Below, in pieces: positions 33,687-46,090 of a DNA stretch of 64,000 bases (positions are counted from its first letter, which is position 1; every line of letters starts with the position of its first letter). Origin of the DNA: Heterocephalus glaber (taxonomy: Eukaryota > Chordata > Mammalia > Rodentia > Bathyergidae). The stretch spans positions 4,737,809-4,801,808 of the forward strand of contig NW_004624781.1 of assembly GCF_000247695.1 (NCBI RefSeq). The letters are read 5' to 3'. Position numbers and translations under genes: made by a program. The notes under the pieces are model-generated. The model did not search any database. It saw only the letters and a program-made list of their open reading frames with translations, and was not told where the DNA came from.

Positions 33687-34225
33687 AAATACTGTTTTAG
33701 TTACCTATAGCTGTGTAACAAACTACACAAAATTTAGTGTCTTGAAACAATGTTTTATTCCTCAAAGTTCTAGGGGTTGACGGGGCCCAGCTAATCAGTC
33801 CTCTCTTGGGTTCTCTCCTGTGGCATCAGTCTGGGACACCTGGGGCTGGTGTCACTTGAAGGCTCCATTGGGCTGGACATCCAAGATGGCACGCTCACGT
33901 GACCAGCCAGTGTTGCTGGATGCTGGGTGGACCTGGGCACCTGAGCACCCACATGTGACCATGTGGCTTGTTTTGCTCATGTCATGACACCTGAAGAGTA
34001 CTCTCCCAAGAGAAAGCTCCCCTAGAGACCCAGGCAGGTCCTGGGAGGCTGCCTGTCCCCTAGCCTAGAAGTCCCAGTGTGTGACTTCGGCCACATCCTA
34101 TTGGTGGAGCAAGTTACTAAGGCCAATCCAGGTTCCAGGGGGAGAGAATTTGTGCCTTTTGATGGCAGAACAACAAGGTCACCTTCCAGAAGGGAATTGG
34201 GCCACTTTGGAAAACACATTCTGCC
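33687..34225. mobile_element. Ancient mammalian interspersed repeat
   Basis: TAGCTGTGTAACAAACTACA, then TTGACGGGGCCCAGCTAATC and CACATCCTATTGGTGGAGCA resemble a known mammalian-wide repeat whose name I cannot give safely. It starts just after the exon 7 donor A run. Confidence 0.6.
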
Positions 34226-34909
34226 ACAGACACACTGTAAAAGTGCAGGTCCCATAAGGGTGGAACCTCTTTGTGGAAGAAATAGTCAACTATGCCAAAG
34301 GCATTTACATTTTAAATGTCTAAACTTCATGCCTATGAGTTCTTCTAGAGCCCACAGCACCATTACCTTATCGTCCCACCTCATTTAGGGTTAGTTGATG
34401 TGTTAAAATTCCAGGACATAAGAGCAATTTAGCTGTATCATGATTTCATGTGGTCAAAAGATTAAGATCTTTCCAACCCCACAACTTCTTTTGATTAAGT
34501 CACTGCTTAACTAGTGTATTTCTGTTTGCTGATAAAACTCCCTGGAGCTTTTCCTAAGTGAGTGCGTTCCCCTGTGGGAAGATGGCTCTGTTACTGGTCC
34601 ACAGAGGAACAGACCATTCTGCTGTTGACCTGAGACCCCAGCCAGCCCTTGTGAAGTGGCCGAGTGACGAAGGAATCTGGTCACCACCGCTATCACTTTC
34701 CCAGTGGGAAGCAAACTGACTCATACCGGGATGAAGCCTTCTATTTTGGTCTCATTTTGCAGCCCACCAACCTCAGGTCGATTCCTCTTGTGTGATTCAC
34801 CAGGTAGTTTAAACCATTCCTGACTTGTGAGCACAGCTGGGGTTGCAAGTGAAGTTTGAAATCCTGACCTTCCAGCCTGCCAAATTCACATCCCAAACTT
34901 GCTGCCTCT

Positions 34910-35068
34910 ATTTATTTGTTTGTTTGTTTGTTTGGTACTGAGGATTAAAGCCAGCACCTTCTCACTAAGTCGTTAAGTTTCCTAAGCTGGCCTTGAACTT
35001 TTTGATCCTCCTGCCTCAGCCTCCCAGAGAGCTGGGATTACAGGCTTGTGCCACTACTCCCAGCTCTG
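34910..35068 (-). mobile_element. B1-ID dimeric SINE, antisense
   Basis: (TTTG)n, GGTACTGAGGATTAAAGCCA, then the B1 part GGCCTTGAACTTTTTGATCC to GCCACTACTCCCAGC. The ID part is shortened. Confidence 0.82.
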
Positions 35069-35770
35069 CCAGTAAGGTGAAAACTTTTCTCTCCTCTCTT
35101 GTTATTCATAATGACTTTTATTCTTTTTTTCCGTGTACCTACTAAAGGGCAAAGATCCAGGCTATGGACTTGGATGGTTACAAAGATGGTAACCTGCCTT
35201 AGCCTCGGCCTTGGCAGCCCCCAGCCCAACAGAGGAGCTCTCAGGACTGTGGACCCTGATCCTAACTCAGTGGGCACTGGAGAGGAAGGTACCCTGGGAG
35301 CTTCCCCTGAGACAAGTGGGAGCCAGGCCAGTGCTAAGCAGAGCAGACGTGACTCGGTGATACGTGCTGAACATCCGTGGCTCACTATGGTTTCTCGCTT
35401 GGTGAAACCTGCTGTGAACACAAAGCTCTCACTACTCTCAAGGAATTTATAATCTCATGGGCAAAGGAACAAAGCCAAGTCCCTTTACTCACCACAAAAT
35501 CCCAACTGAAAATCTGGTAATTCTGCTGATCTTCATGCTGTTACAGATTCGTAGACACTCACACTGTCCTGTTCTTGGTCCTGAAATTTTTCTTCGCTCC
35601 ATAAAATCTGTCCTTCCCCTGCCATTTGTCTTTCTGCGTGGAGCCTTGTTGCTGGGCCTGACCCTTCAAGGAGGCCACGAAAACATCTAGAATATGGATC
35701 GGGCTGACACCCAAGATCTGCTCAAGTGAGCTTTGGGGCCACAGCTCGTGCTAACATGAAGGGGTTTTTT

Positions 35771-35855
35771 TTTTTTTTTTTGGTACCGGTGATTGAACTC
35801 AGGACCTTCTGCTTGGGAGGCAGGCGCCGGAGCCACTGAGCTAAATCCCCAGCCC
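35771..35855 (-). mobile_element. ID-like SINE, antisense
   Basis: T-run, GGTACCGGTGATTGAACTCA to GAGCTAAATCCCCAGCCC. Near-perfect duplication TGAAGGGGTTTTT/TGAAAGGGTTTTT at 35758 and 35856. Confidence 0.92.
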
Positions 35856-36792
35856 TGAAAGGGTTTTTCTAAGTGCACACATCCAGAATATCATGAGTCG
35901 CTAAGTCAGTGGCAGATGGCTTTTCCTCTTTGCTGGTCAAGTGAAGAATTCTGAGCTAACTTAGTCCAGGTCTTGTGAATTCCTCGACATCCGAATCACA
36001 CACAGCAGCTCCCCAGCAGCGCCCCCCCCCCCACACACACACCTGTCTTCTGATCTTTCATATCTCAAATCTGAGGCTGTCCTCCTGCCTCACCATGGGC
36101 CGGATCCACGAGCAGTCGCCCCAGAGTCTGCGAGTCCCATTTAGTTTCGGATCCTTATTGGGAATTCTACCTGCTGGGCCAGAATCCTGGGTGAGACCAC
36201 ATTTGTCCTTCTCAGAACTTCAGGTCTAAGGAGTGTTGGCCACAGGGCAGAAAGGGCCAGTTTCCCATGCTTTAGACCAAGTGGCAGTACCAAGAGCTCC
36301 TTTGCCATGTTGAGTGTGACTGGGCCAACCCTGTGTCCCTTGGGCTCAGTGGCTCAACAGATGGGCCACACTCAGGCTCTGGGCAATGGAAACACAGTAA
36401 AAAGTAAGAGTAATATTTTCCATGAATCTGATATTGAGTATTTCCCAAAATAGAATCAAAGCAGCCCTGTGGGAAAAGCCAGTACAGTCAGGCTTCCTGA
36501 CACACAGGTGATGGCCAGCTGTGTGCTCGTTGAGTTACCCTGGCCCCTCGCCTTCTTGGGCCTTAGCAAATGGTGTGCAACTTTTGAAAACTACTGATGC
36601 CCAGGCCAGCCCCCTGGAGAGTCTGATCTCGATATTTTTTTAAACTCCCCCAAGAGATCCTAATGTGCAACTGGGATTCTGAGGCACTAACTTAGCTCCC
36701 CTAAAAGTCACTAGTGGCTTCTGAACTCCCTTCCTGTGTCCTCCTCACTCCCTCTGTCTGCCCAAAACAGCAAGATCAGGGACCCAAAGGGG

Positions 36793-37968
36793 GTTTTTTT
36801 TCCCCTTAAATTCTTTTATTGGTACATTTTAGGTATACAGTACATTTACATTTATCATTGGGTGCTTGTACCTATACATGATGTATCTTGGTTCTTATTT
36901 TTTCCCCATTACCTGTGTGCCCTTCACCCCTCCACCCTTCCCTATTTACATATATTGTTTCCATTTTTTTCCTTTTCTCATAATTTTTCCTTTCCCTTCT
37001 TTCCTTTCCCCCTCCCCTCCCACCATCCCTGCCCCTTTGGACCTTTTCCTCCTATTTCAAATTATCAATTATTCATTTTAATCATTTTAATCCTATTTAC
37101 ACTCTCAGTTTCTTACACTAGAGAAACTATTCGGTATTTACACATGTGTGTCTTATTTATTTCACTTAAGAGTATGGCCTCAATATGTATCCATTTAGCT
37201 ACAAATGTCTCTAGTTTCTCCTTCTTTATGGCTGAGTAGTACTCCATTTTATAAAAATACCAGATCATCTTTATCCAGTTTCCAGTTGATGGGCACTTGG
37301 GCTGTTTCCAAGCTTTAGCTATTACAAACTGTGCCTCTATAAACATGGGTGCACATATATCACTGGGATATGATTCTTTTAATTCTTTGGGGAAGATCCC
37401 CAGCAGGGGAATAGCTGGGTCAAATGGGACCTCTAGCCCTAGTTCTTTGAGGTATCTCCATGCTGATTTCCACAGTGGTTGCACCAGTCTGCACTCCCAC
37501 CAACAATGGAGAAGGGTTCCTTTCTCCCCACAACCCCGACGGCATTTGTTATTGGTTGATTTCTTGATAGCAGCCATTCTTTGTGGGGTGAGGTGGAATC
37601 TCAGTGTTGTTTTCATCTGCATCTCTCGAATGACCAGTGATGTTGAACATTTTTTCATATGTTTATTTGCTGCTTTTACTTCTTTGTCTGAGAAATGTCT
37701 GTTCATTTCAGATGCCCATTTTTGAATTGGGTCTTTGAATTTGGGGGGGTTGATTTTTTTCATTTCTTTATATATTCTAGATAGTAGGCCTTTGTCTGAG
37801 GTAGAGCTGCTAAAATTTTTTTCCCACATTGTAGGTTGTCTCTCAGCTCTGTTGGTTGTTTTTCTTGCAGTGCAGAAGCTTTTTAATAAGATGAGATCCC
37901 AGTTGTTGATTCTTTGTGTTAGTTCCTGAGCTACTGAGGTTTTGTTCATAAAGTTCCTATGCCAATGT
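36793..37968 (-). mobile_element. 5'-truncated L1 with open ORF2 C-terminus
   Basis: 1.18 kb antisense L1 with its T-rich end on the left. A 9-bp duplication CCAAAGGGG lies at 36784-36792 and 37969-37977. The reverse strand from 37949 to 37113 stays open for 278 codons. It encodes the end of ORF2p with the zinc-knuckle CX3CX7HX4C (CRRGCGEKGTLLHCWWEC) and PFDPAIPLLGI. Upstream domains (endonuclease, reverse transcriptase) are missing, so it cannot move by itself. The long open frame suggests a fairly recent copy. Confidence 0.93.
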
Positions 37969-38002
37969 CCAAAGGGGCTTTTTAAAGTTTAAAAATTTGC
38001 AG

Positions 38003-38160
38003 AAGCAGGGTGTGGTGGCACACATTATCCCAGTATCTGGAAGGCTGAGGCAGGAGGATCACCAAAAGTTCAAGGTCTGCCTGGGCTATAGAGTGAGTTC
38101 AGAGACAGCCTGAACTACATAGGAAGACACTGTCTCAAAAAACCAAAATAAATTAAATAA
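38003..38160 (+). mobile_element. B1 SINE
   Basis: AGCAGGGTGTGGTGGCACAC through the internal duplication to GTCTCAAAAAACCAAAATAA. It ends about 190 bp before exon 8. Confidence 0.9.
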
Positions 38161-38347
38161 AAACATGTAAATCCAAGCCCTACCTGAGCAGCTGGGGAAA
38201 GAGCAACCTGCGTGTCACCACTGCTACAGCTTTAAACCAAGGTCCCAAGGTGTCGGCCCATTGTGTTGCCCAAGGAGCCCAGTCCTGGCCTCTGGGGCCT
38301 CCCTGTCCTCACCTCCCCCCATGACCCGCTCCTACCCTGGGTTCCAG

Positions 38348-38492
38348 CTCCGAGGCCTTCCAGAAGGGCGGAAGGAAAGGGGCCAAGAAGGTGATGATCG
38401 TCATCACGGACGGGGAGTCCCACGACAGCCAGGACCTGGAGAAGGTGATCCAGCAGAGCGAGAGGGACAACGTGACGAGATACGCTGTGGCC
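38348..38492 (+). CDS. ITGA11: ITGA11 exon 8 (I domain, MIDAS Asp)
   Basis: 145 bp: one base completes Arg250, then residues 251-298. It reads SEAFQKGGRKGAKKVMIVIT, followed by DGESHDSQDLEKVIQQ. The Asp of TDGES is the third MIDAS element. With exons 6 and 7 the full DxSxS, Thr and Asp set is present, so metal-dependent collagen binding should be intact. The human protein, from memory, has Pro where this has Gln in HDSQDLEK. Acceptor TTCCAG, donor GTAAGT. Confidence 0.97.
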
Positions 38493-38913
38493 GTAAGTCC
38501 TGCTCTCAGGGGCTCGGCCATCGCAGCCCTGGGGGCCCTGGGTGTCTTTGCAGCACAGCCAGGGTCCGGGGCCTCCAAGGGGCCGCTCGTTTCGGCCTCT
38601 TCTGCAGCACAAGGTTAAACTCTTCTTTAGCACTGAGCAGGCCTGGCCATAAAAGCTGTGGCCTTGTTTTTTCCTTCCTTAGCCAGGAAGTTTCAGAAAC
38701 CTCAAAAGCTAGAAAACGCCCCCGAGCCTCACAGCTCCCAGAACCCCGGGGCTTGGTGCTGTCCCTGTGAGAATCTCCCTCAGATGCAGATGGGCACCTC
38801 AAGCGGTACTCCTGGCTCCAGCCCACCAGGGCCCCCAGGTCGGGTCACAGGTGTGTTGGGGAGGAGGTCGGGTCATGTCCTGCTTTGCCGTCCCTGCCCC
38901 TGTTCCCTGGCAG
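38493..38913 (+). other. ITGA11: Intron 8
   Basis: 421 bp, GC-rich, with no repeat or gene recognised. It separates the two I-domain exons that carry the MIDAS Asp and the C-terminal helices. Confidence 0.85.
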
Positions 38914-39079
38914 GTCCTGGGCTACTACAACCGCAGGGGCATCAATCCAGAAACTTTTCTAAATGAAATCAAATACATCGCCAGCGACCCCGACGATAAG
39001 CACTTCTTCAATGTCACAGATGAGGCAGCCCTGAAGGACATTGTTGATGCCCTGGGGGAACGGATCTTCAGCCTAGAAG
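38914..39079 (+). CDS. ITGA11: ITGA11 exon 9 (I domain, C and C-terminal helices)
   Basis: 166 bp: residues 299-353 plus the first base of Gly354. It begins [20 protein letters not shown]. The segment GYYNRR corresponds to the extra C helix that marks collagen-binding I domains (alpha-1, -2, -10, -11). It ends LGERIFSLE. By analogy with alpha-2, the last Glu is the intrinsic ligand that couples the I domain to the beta subunit. A sequon Asn-Val-Thr follows HFF. Acceptor CCCTGGCAG, donor GTGAGC. Confidence 0.97.
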
Positions 39080-40491
39080 GTGAGCCTTGCAAGACGAGAG
39101 GGGCTCCGAGTCCTGGGTTTACCGCAGACAAATTCCAAGGAGGAGTTCCAAGCCCACAGAGCAGAGGTGCTTAGCAAGAGTCCTTGCTTAATCAAGATGC
39201 CAACAACGGTGTGTTGCTCCTGCTGGAGGTGGAGGCATGCACTTTACAAACAGCCCCAAAAGGTTGATGTGCTGATAGGCTCTGCATTCTACTCTGAAGG
39301 AGGCAGGGCCCCCATGCCTGGCAAGGAGTGGGGTTTGAACCAAGGCTGCCTGATTTGGCAAATATACAGTGCTTGTGAGCCAGGTGTGGTGGTGCATACC
39401 TGTAATCCTAGCACTCAGGAGGCTGAGGCAGGAGAACTGCTGCAAGTTTGAAGCCAGCTTGGGCTACATAGTGAGTCCAAGACCAGCCTGAGCTACACAG
39501 ACTGTCTCAAAAAAAACCAAAAAAAAACATGCCTGTGAAAGGCTCATACTAAAATATTATGCATTGTTTATCTGAAGCTCAGATTGCACCAGGCAACCTG
39601 TATTTTCTCTGGCAACCTTAGTTTGAGACACACGGGCCCCACTTCATAGCCTGGAACCCTCAGTTTCCATGTGCCACTTTGTCTTGGTCCACCAGAGCAG
39701 CCTTTGCAGGGTTTCTTCCCATTGCCTCACCCCCGGGATCCAAGGTGCATCTTGATGTGCACGGATTTCATGTGCACTGTGCCTTGCTGTCTCGGGTCCT
39801 TCCAGCCTGGGCTTTGGACATCTGGGAGGGTTCTAAAAGCATACAGGAGACAGTGTCCCTCAAAGTCTGATTGCACAGGAAATGCCACATGGACAGAGAT
39901 CAGAATGGCCCACGGAAGCAATGGTAGATGAAGACACAGTGTCAACTTTGACACCCACAGCAGAGCTAAATATCAAAATCAACATCTTCCTCCCCAAATG
40001 GTCACCTTGGGTGACCAGAGCATCCTTCCAATGAGCCCTGCTGTGGAGAGGGCCTTTGGGCACACGGGGGCTTCCCTGTGAGGAACTGTGGGGTGACAGG
40101 TCTCCCTACTGCTGGTCAGCTTGGTGTTCAGAGCTCTCCGCAGGCAGCTGGTACATAACAGGGATGAACAAAGTGCAACTTCCATCTCTTGCTAAAATGT
40201 CCGTGATTTCCATGCATTTTCTCGATTTCCCTACTTCAGCAGTCATTTACGGTGCCTGTTCCCTGTAACCTGACTCGTCCCGTGCCCCTTTCAGAAATGA
40301 CTACTCAGTGTGCTACCTGGAAAGCGCTAGGTGACAAGGGCAGGGGATGCTGGTGGCCCTGCAGGCCTCAGCCTCAGGGCCCCCTCAAAGGAGACACCCC
40401 CCAGGAAGCGGAAGTGTGCACTGAGCTCTGTCTGGTGCTCAGCAGTGAGGCCCTGGGCTAACATCTCACTGTCCTTGTGTCCCTGTTTTAG
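39080..40491 (+). other. ITGA11: Intron 9
   Basis: 1412 bp containing one full B1 SINE (39378-39529). The remainder, 39540-40480, is unassigned intronic sequence with no gene seen. It ends at CCCTGTTTTAG. Confidence 0.88.
39378..39529 (+). mobile_element. B1 SINE
   Basis: AGCCAGGTGTGGTGGTGCAT, internal duplication, GACTGTCTCAAAAAAAACC. Confidence 0.92.
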
Positions 40492-40562
40492 GCACCAACA
40501 AGAACGAAACGTCCTTTGGGCTGGAGATGTCACAGACAGGCTTCTCCTCGCACGTGGTGGAG
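40492..40562 (+). CDS. ITGA11: ITGA11 exon 10 (return from I domain to propeller)
   Basis: 71 bp, the smallest complete coding exon here: two bases complete Gly354, then residues 355-377. It reads TNKNETSFGLEMSQTGFSSH then VVE. There is an Asn-Glu-Thr sequon. The exon links the I-domain C-terminus back to the propeller at blade 3 and contains the SQTGFSSH strand typical of I-domain alpha integrins. Acceptor GTTTTAG, donor GTAAGG. Confidence 0.96.
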
Positions 40563-43286
40563 GTAAGGGGTCCTGCGTGGCTGCCCTCGCGCTACCTCTC
40601 GGGTGCGCCCTCTTGCATTCCCCAGCACCCTTGGCTGGTACGGTCATCCCTCCTGGCACAAGTATGTCACCCTCTCCTTTGCTCTTTCCTGGGTCTCTGC
40701 CTCCCAGAATCCCCAGTGGGCAGGAAGATGAAAGTCAAAATCTGCAGCTTTTTTGCATTCTCTGTCCTAGACCTCTTCAGATGTGAGCAGAGAAACCCCT
40801 ACTCCCACCCGGAAGGGGCGCTGTGCAGGACACTGATGGGGACATTTCTCTCCGGGGCCAGGGTCCCCTCTAGGCCACAGAACCTGGTGCAAAACTAGGT
40901 CTCAGGGCAGGGATTGCATGCACCTTGCCAGCACCATGGTGTTCAAAGTGTCCTAGGCGTGGCGCTTGGGGTGTGGTCCCCGTGTCCATGCTGGAGGGCT
41001 TCCAGGGGCTCTGGCTCTGGTAGCTGGCTGTGTGGACCCCAACTTTGCACACTAAGCACTGGATTGCAGGGATCCCATGCGGCCCGGCCTCAGAGGGAGG
41101 GGCCCAGGCTTCTCATCTACACTGGTGCCTGGGGCCCTAGGGCTCAGCCCTTCCCTTCCAGCTACAAGTCCATCTTCCCACTGAGATGTCCTTACTCTTC
41201 GAGGCGCACAGGGCAGGAGTCCTTGTTCCCAGGATACAGACAAGGAAATCAAATCACAGAGAGGCTAAGTGACCCACTGGAGGAGGATTAGTGAGAAAAA
41301 CATGAGCACTGGCCCTCCCTTCATACCAAGCCAAACAACTGCTCCCTGAGACAGCAGGGAGCTTGGGGGTCTGAGTCAGAATCCAGATTGGAGCGAGGCG
41401 CGCACATACTGTGCCACAGACAGATGGACGGGAGCATTACTCGCACTCAGATATTCCCAAGCTACATCTAGACAGGTACATGTGCCAAGCCCTGAACACA
41501 GCGAGATGCAAATGCAGCTGCCTTGGTGCAGGAACAGCCCAGTGCCTGTGCACAGCCCACACACTTCGCCAGGCAATTCCTGCACCCCTTTCCTGCTCCC
41601 AGGAGCCCTGCAAGGTCTGTAGGTGGTGATCCATACTGGGTTTGAGGTGGCCGGACCTGCCAGATTTCCAGTGCTTTCTCTGTGCTGGGTAGGGGAGGAG
41701 TGGAGTTGGCTTCCCGGCTCCCCAGAACCCCCAGTCCCAGGGAGGGGAACTGGGCAATGGAAGGCAAGAGCATCCACTTGCAAGTCCTGTGCTTTGGCAA
41801 CTGACTCTGGGGTCCTGGCGGGTCCGAAAATGCAGCAAGGAAATGCAATTTAAGGCAACCAGCATTTGTCAAATGCAACTGAAGCCTCAAAAGGAGTCAA
41901 GATTCTTGCCACGAAGAGTCGGGTTGCCAAGAGTCAGGATCAGCAGTCCTGGGCTGCAAGAGCAGGATCAAAGAAAAACTTCAGAAAGCAAAGGAGTGGC
42001 ACTATTGCGGTAAGCTTTCTGGCACTGTGGCCAGCCATGGAGCTGCTATTTTAGAGCACAGAGGTCGTGACCATCATGGTGACCATCCTGTCCCCAGGCG
42101 CCTGGTGCCTCAGCCCTCAGAGGCCCTGAGCAGGTCCGGAGCCAAAGTGAGTGCCTGTCCCAGGCGAGACTGGGGTTCCCTCCCTCCAGATGTGGGCGCC
42201 CATGGCCTCTCGAAGCTGCTGCCTGAAAATGTGCCGGAGCCGAAAGCTTCCTGGGCCTGTTCAGTGACATGAGAAGAAAAGGTCCCCACCCTGGGGAGGT
42301 GGGGGCAGAGGAAAGGCCCGGCTTCACATCACCTGCTTTCCAGCAAGGACCCAGCCCGTAAGCCAGCAAGGGCAAAAGCAGCGGAAAAGAAGACCTGCAC
42401 CAGGGCAGAGAGGGGACCCCAGGACATCACCTGGCCACTGCAGAGTCCATGGCCACAGGCCACGGGATGATGACAGAAGCTCAGTGCTACAAGCAGCCAC
42501 AAATGCTAGTCTTGATGCAGAGAGAAGACAGCATTTTCTGAAAATGACCATCCAGAAGGCTAACGACGGAGTCCTGGTCAAGATTTGGAACAGATTTTTA
42601 AGCCCATGGTTCAATGAACATTTGGAAAATGCATGCAAAAGTCATTAAGAGTAGGACCAGCTCTACTGTGCCCACTGCAGTCAGTGAGCTCCCTGTCCAG
42701 TTGGATAATCAAGCAGAAGCTTTATGACTGCCAGAAGCATGAGGAAAGGAGCCCTCCCTCCAAAGGGGAAGCAGACGGAAGAGTCTAACTCCGGGGCCTC
42801 GAGGGAAGATGCAAAAGAGGAGAGGGGACTGTGAGTAAGTGGTGCCCATTGACCAGCGTGGGCTCCGCATGGGATTTGACATCAACCCTTCTACCCTGAG
42901 GTCCATAGGGCAGCCCCAACACCAGGAGCTTTCGGAAGGAGGCAGTAATTTTAGAAGGGTGAATCCTGCCTACCAGTAAAACCTTGGCTGCCACCAAAAT
43001 GGAAAGGGAGAGCTCATTTTTCTTTTTCTGTAATATATGGGTGTGGGCTCTTTTCTTGCAAGTGATCAAGCCCTGTTCAGGTTTGAAGGAGACCAAGGTC
43101 ATGGAGCTGCCTGTGTCCCCGGCCTGTGCCTTCCCATAGGCCCTGCTGGTTTATGGATGGCGAAGGCTGCTGGCCGTTATCAAAGGTCCTCAGTAGTTGA
43201 GGCCTTAGCAGTGTGATTTTTTTTCCTGTGGGTTTTGCATTTGAACTAGTTTCACATGTCTGATTCAATAAAAAATAAGAAAACCT

Positions 43287-43360
43287 AGCTGGGCACAGTG
43301 ATGCACCCAGCCACTCCGGAGGCTGAGGCAGGAGGATTCCAAGTTCAAGCCCACCCACCT
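43287..43360 (+). mobile_element. B1 fragment
   Basis: TAGCTGGGCACAGTGATGCA to GGAGGATTCCAAGTTCAAGC; the 3' half is missing. Confidence 0.75.
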
Positions 43361-44104
43361 GCACAAGGATCACCCGCCCTGCCTCCACCTGGCCCCATAG
43401 CTGAGCTTGGCAGAAGCCGAGGCAGGTGGCAGGAAGGGCTGCTGGCATCCGAGTCCTACCTAACCCCGCTGCTGCCCAGCCACGCAGGCTCAGGCAAACC
43501 ACTTAACCTCTCTGAACTTCAGACTCTGTGAAGATGTCTGATGAATATCCCTAGAAATGAGGGATATTTTCATGAGGTTTGGACCTAAAGGTTCATTTCA
43601 GAACTCACCAGTAAATCAAGTGGGGTTTTGTTGAACTCTTCCTAACTCCCCTGCTATGCATCCTCCCCTCCCTCAGTTGGCCCCCTCCCAAGACCCCCAG
43701 ATAGCCTGTCCTCGCCCACCAGACCTTCTCACCTGTGTGTGGCTACCTGGCTGTGAAATCAGATTCATTTCCTGTGCCCTCAGTCTTCCCCGGACCCCAG
43801 AGGGGACCAGGACCAGGTACAGAGCACTGCGCTGAGAATTAAACATGGTGCTACTTACCACAAAAAATATGTTAAAGCTGAGAAACCTGGAGCAGAGAGA
43901 CAGAGACAGAGGAAGCTACGCAACTCGAGCCGAAGTTGGACCCAGGAGCATCTGAGCCCGAGTCCTGCTCTACCCCCAGCCAGGGTTCTCACCCTAGGCC
44001 CTGGCAGTGCTTGCGGGCACTGGGCCCAAACTGGCCCAGCTGGGAGCCACTGCCCAGGACCACACCACCTGGCTTGGGATGTGGCTGCCACGGACTCTGG
44101 GAAT

Positions 44105-44190
44105 GTGGTCAGAGAGGGTAAGGGACTTGCCCAAGGCCACAGAGCAAGCCAAATGCCAGGCTGGGATTTTAACCAGGGAGTTAAACTGGG
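44105..44190 (-). mobile_element. MIR-like SINE, antisense
   Basis: GAGGGTAAGGGACTTGCCCA and AAGGCCACAGAGCAAGCC fit the reverse MIR core. Confidence 0.75.
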
Positions 44191-45409
44191 TAGAATAGAA
44201 AAATATCCTCATGTTCCTCAAAGTCCAGTCTGGACACTGCCTCTTCCAGTTTCGCTCCTGTCCCTCATTTTATGCCATTTTGTCCCCCAGAGCTGGAGCA
44301 CCTTTTTCTGAGAGTGGGTTTGCTGGGGACAGGGAGGGCCACATGGCACCAGGGGGTGTGGGGAGGAGTGGGAATGTGAAGGCCACCAGAGGGACCCTCA
44401 GGACGTCACAAGCTCATCCTGGCCAAGGGCACCCAGGCACTTTGAGTCTGGAGAAAATCTGAAGAGGTTGGTGGGGAAAGCCAGGCCGGCGGCCAGCCGG
44501 GAAACAACTGGGCATCCCACGTGCCACACTTCAGGCTGGTACAGGTCCCCTCAGGGTGGCCTTGCAGCTGCCCAGATGTGGAGCTGCCCGGTGCTGTGGC
44601 TCCAACACACCCTTCCCCAGCCCTCTCTGAACCTCAGCTGCTGCTTTGTGGAGATCAGATACTAACTGCTCTGTGCCCTCGGGGGCCCAAATGGGCACTG
44701 GATGAGAAAGGGCTGGACAGCCCGGAGCTCGGCCCAAGGGTGAGGGATGTTGGTGCTGACTTCGGACAGCGGGAGTGTTCAAGTCCCTGGCCCAGTCCTG
44801 GCTTCCCCAGCTGAGGCCAAGCACAGAACAGGAGGAAGACAGCTGATTAGAAAGCACGATGTTAAACATAACCAAGCATTGGACTTGCCCAAGAGCACTT
44901 ATTTATGGCTGTGAAAATGCGGCTCGGAGTCAGGACCACCCTGGGGAGCTGGTGTTTCTGAACCCTCTGAGAGATCAGCTTGACCCAGGAACCAGCAGGG
45001 TGCGGTGACATCACCTGCTGTGTTTTACAAGCTCAAAGCTGGGATCTGACACACTGCCCCACCCCTGGATGGGCCCTCCACGGATGCTGGCCTCCCCGCT
45101 AACTCACCCACTTGGGTCTTCCTGTGCCCCACTACCTTGTGGCTTTTTATGCCAGGTTGGTAGAGGGGCAGGAGAAGGGCCCCATGGGGGGCAAAGGGAC
45201 CCAGGGCTCAGGAGATGACTGTGGACATGGAAACATGAGGATGCCCTCCTGTCTTCCTGGTGGGCAGGAGTCCTTCCAAGCCCTGGGAAACAAGTTCCAG
45301 TCCTTGGGGTGTTGGCTGTCACAGATGCGGTCCTGTGTTATCTGTCTAGCCTCATCTCCAGCTACTCCGTCCCCTCACTTCAAGCTCTAGCCCCACCAAA
45401 CAGCTTTCA

Positions 45410-45730
45410 GTTCCTCAAAAGCAGACGCCCTGACCTGTTCCAGCCACAGGGCCTTTGCACAAGCTGCTCCTGGCCCTTTTCCTCCCCTCTAGCCCCACTC
45501 CCCTCTGGCCCAACCCATCATTCTGGTGCTGGGAAACATCACTTCCTTCCAACTGCTTCCTGACCCCCATCTCAATCTGAATGAAGCCTTACTGTGATTG
45601 CATTTACCACAGTTTGCAGCTATATGTTTCCTTGAATGTTTGTTTAATATCTTTGAGCTCTGGGAGGACAGGGACAATGTCCCCAGCACCAAGCAAGAGC
45701 CTGGCAAAGAGCAGGTGCTAGGTGAACTTG
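45410..45730 (+). mobile_element. L2-like 3' end
   Basis: CCACAGGGCCTTTGCACAAG, ACTGCTTCCTGACCCCCATC, GAGCTCTGGGAGGACAGGGA and GAGCAGGTGCTAGGTGAA follow the L2 3' region. Confidence 0.65.
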
Positions 45731-45924
45731 TACTGAAGATGAAGGAGTGGGCTTTTTCTTTTTAACTGACCCATGTATATTTAAGGGGTGCAGTGTGGCA
45801 TTTGGGCCATGTGAACAGGGTGTGGTAATCAGGAGCAGGATTCGCACAGGAAGCCAACCTAGACACCCAAGAGAGATTCAGAAGAAGGTCACAAGGAAGG
45901 GCTGACACCCAAAAGGGGTTGGTT

Positions 45925-46090
45925 GGTTTGGTTGTTTATTTGTTTATTTTTTGAGACAGGGTCTTGCTCTGTACTTCAGGCTCTCCTTGAGCTCACTACA
46001 TTGCTCAGGCTGGCCTTGAACTCATGGCAATCCTCCTGCCTCAGCCTCCCAAGTGCTGGGATTACAGGTGTCCACCACCACACCCAGCTC
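45925..46090 (-). mobile_element. B1 SINE, antisense
   Basis: GAGACAGGGTCTTGCTCTGT, the duplicated unit, ending CCACCACCACACCCAGC. Confidence 0.92.

Larger units (their letters stand above)
33660..38347 (+). other. ITGA11: Intron 7
   Basis: 4688 bp splitting the I-domain coding region. It carries an ancient interspersed repeat (33687-34225), a B1-ID dimer (34910-35068), an ID-like SINE (35771-35855), a 1.2-kb L1 3' end (36793-37968) and a B1 (38003-38160). The stretches 34230-34900, 35075-35755 and 35870-36780 hold nothing I can name apart from a C/CA run at about 36022-36045. Confidence 0.9.

Noticed and set aside
36736..37239. 167-codon + strand frame rich in Phe, Leu and Ser, resembling a membrane protein
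   Set aside because: It is the complement of the L1 3' end; the meaningful reading is the reverse-strand ORF2 C-terminus.
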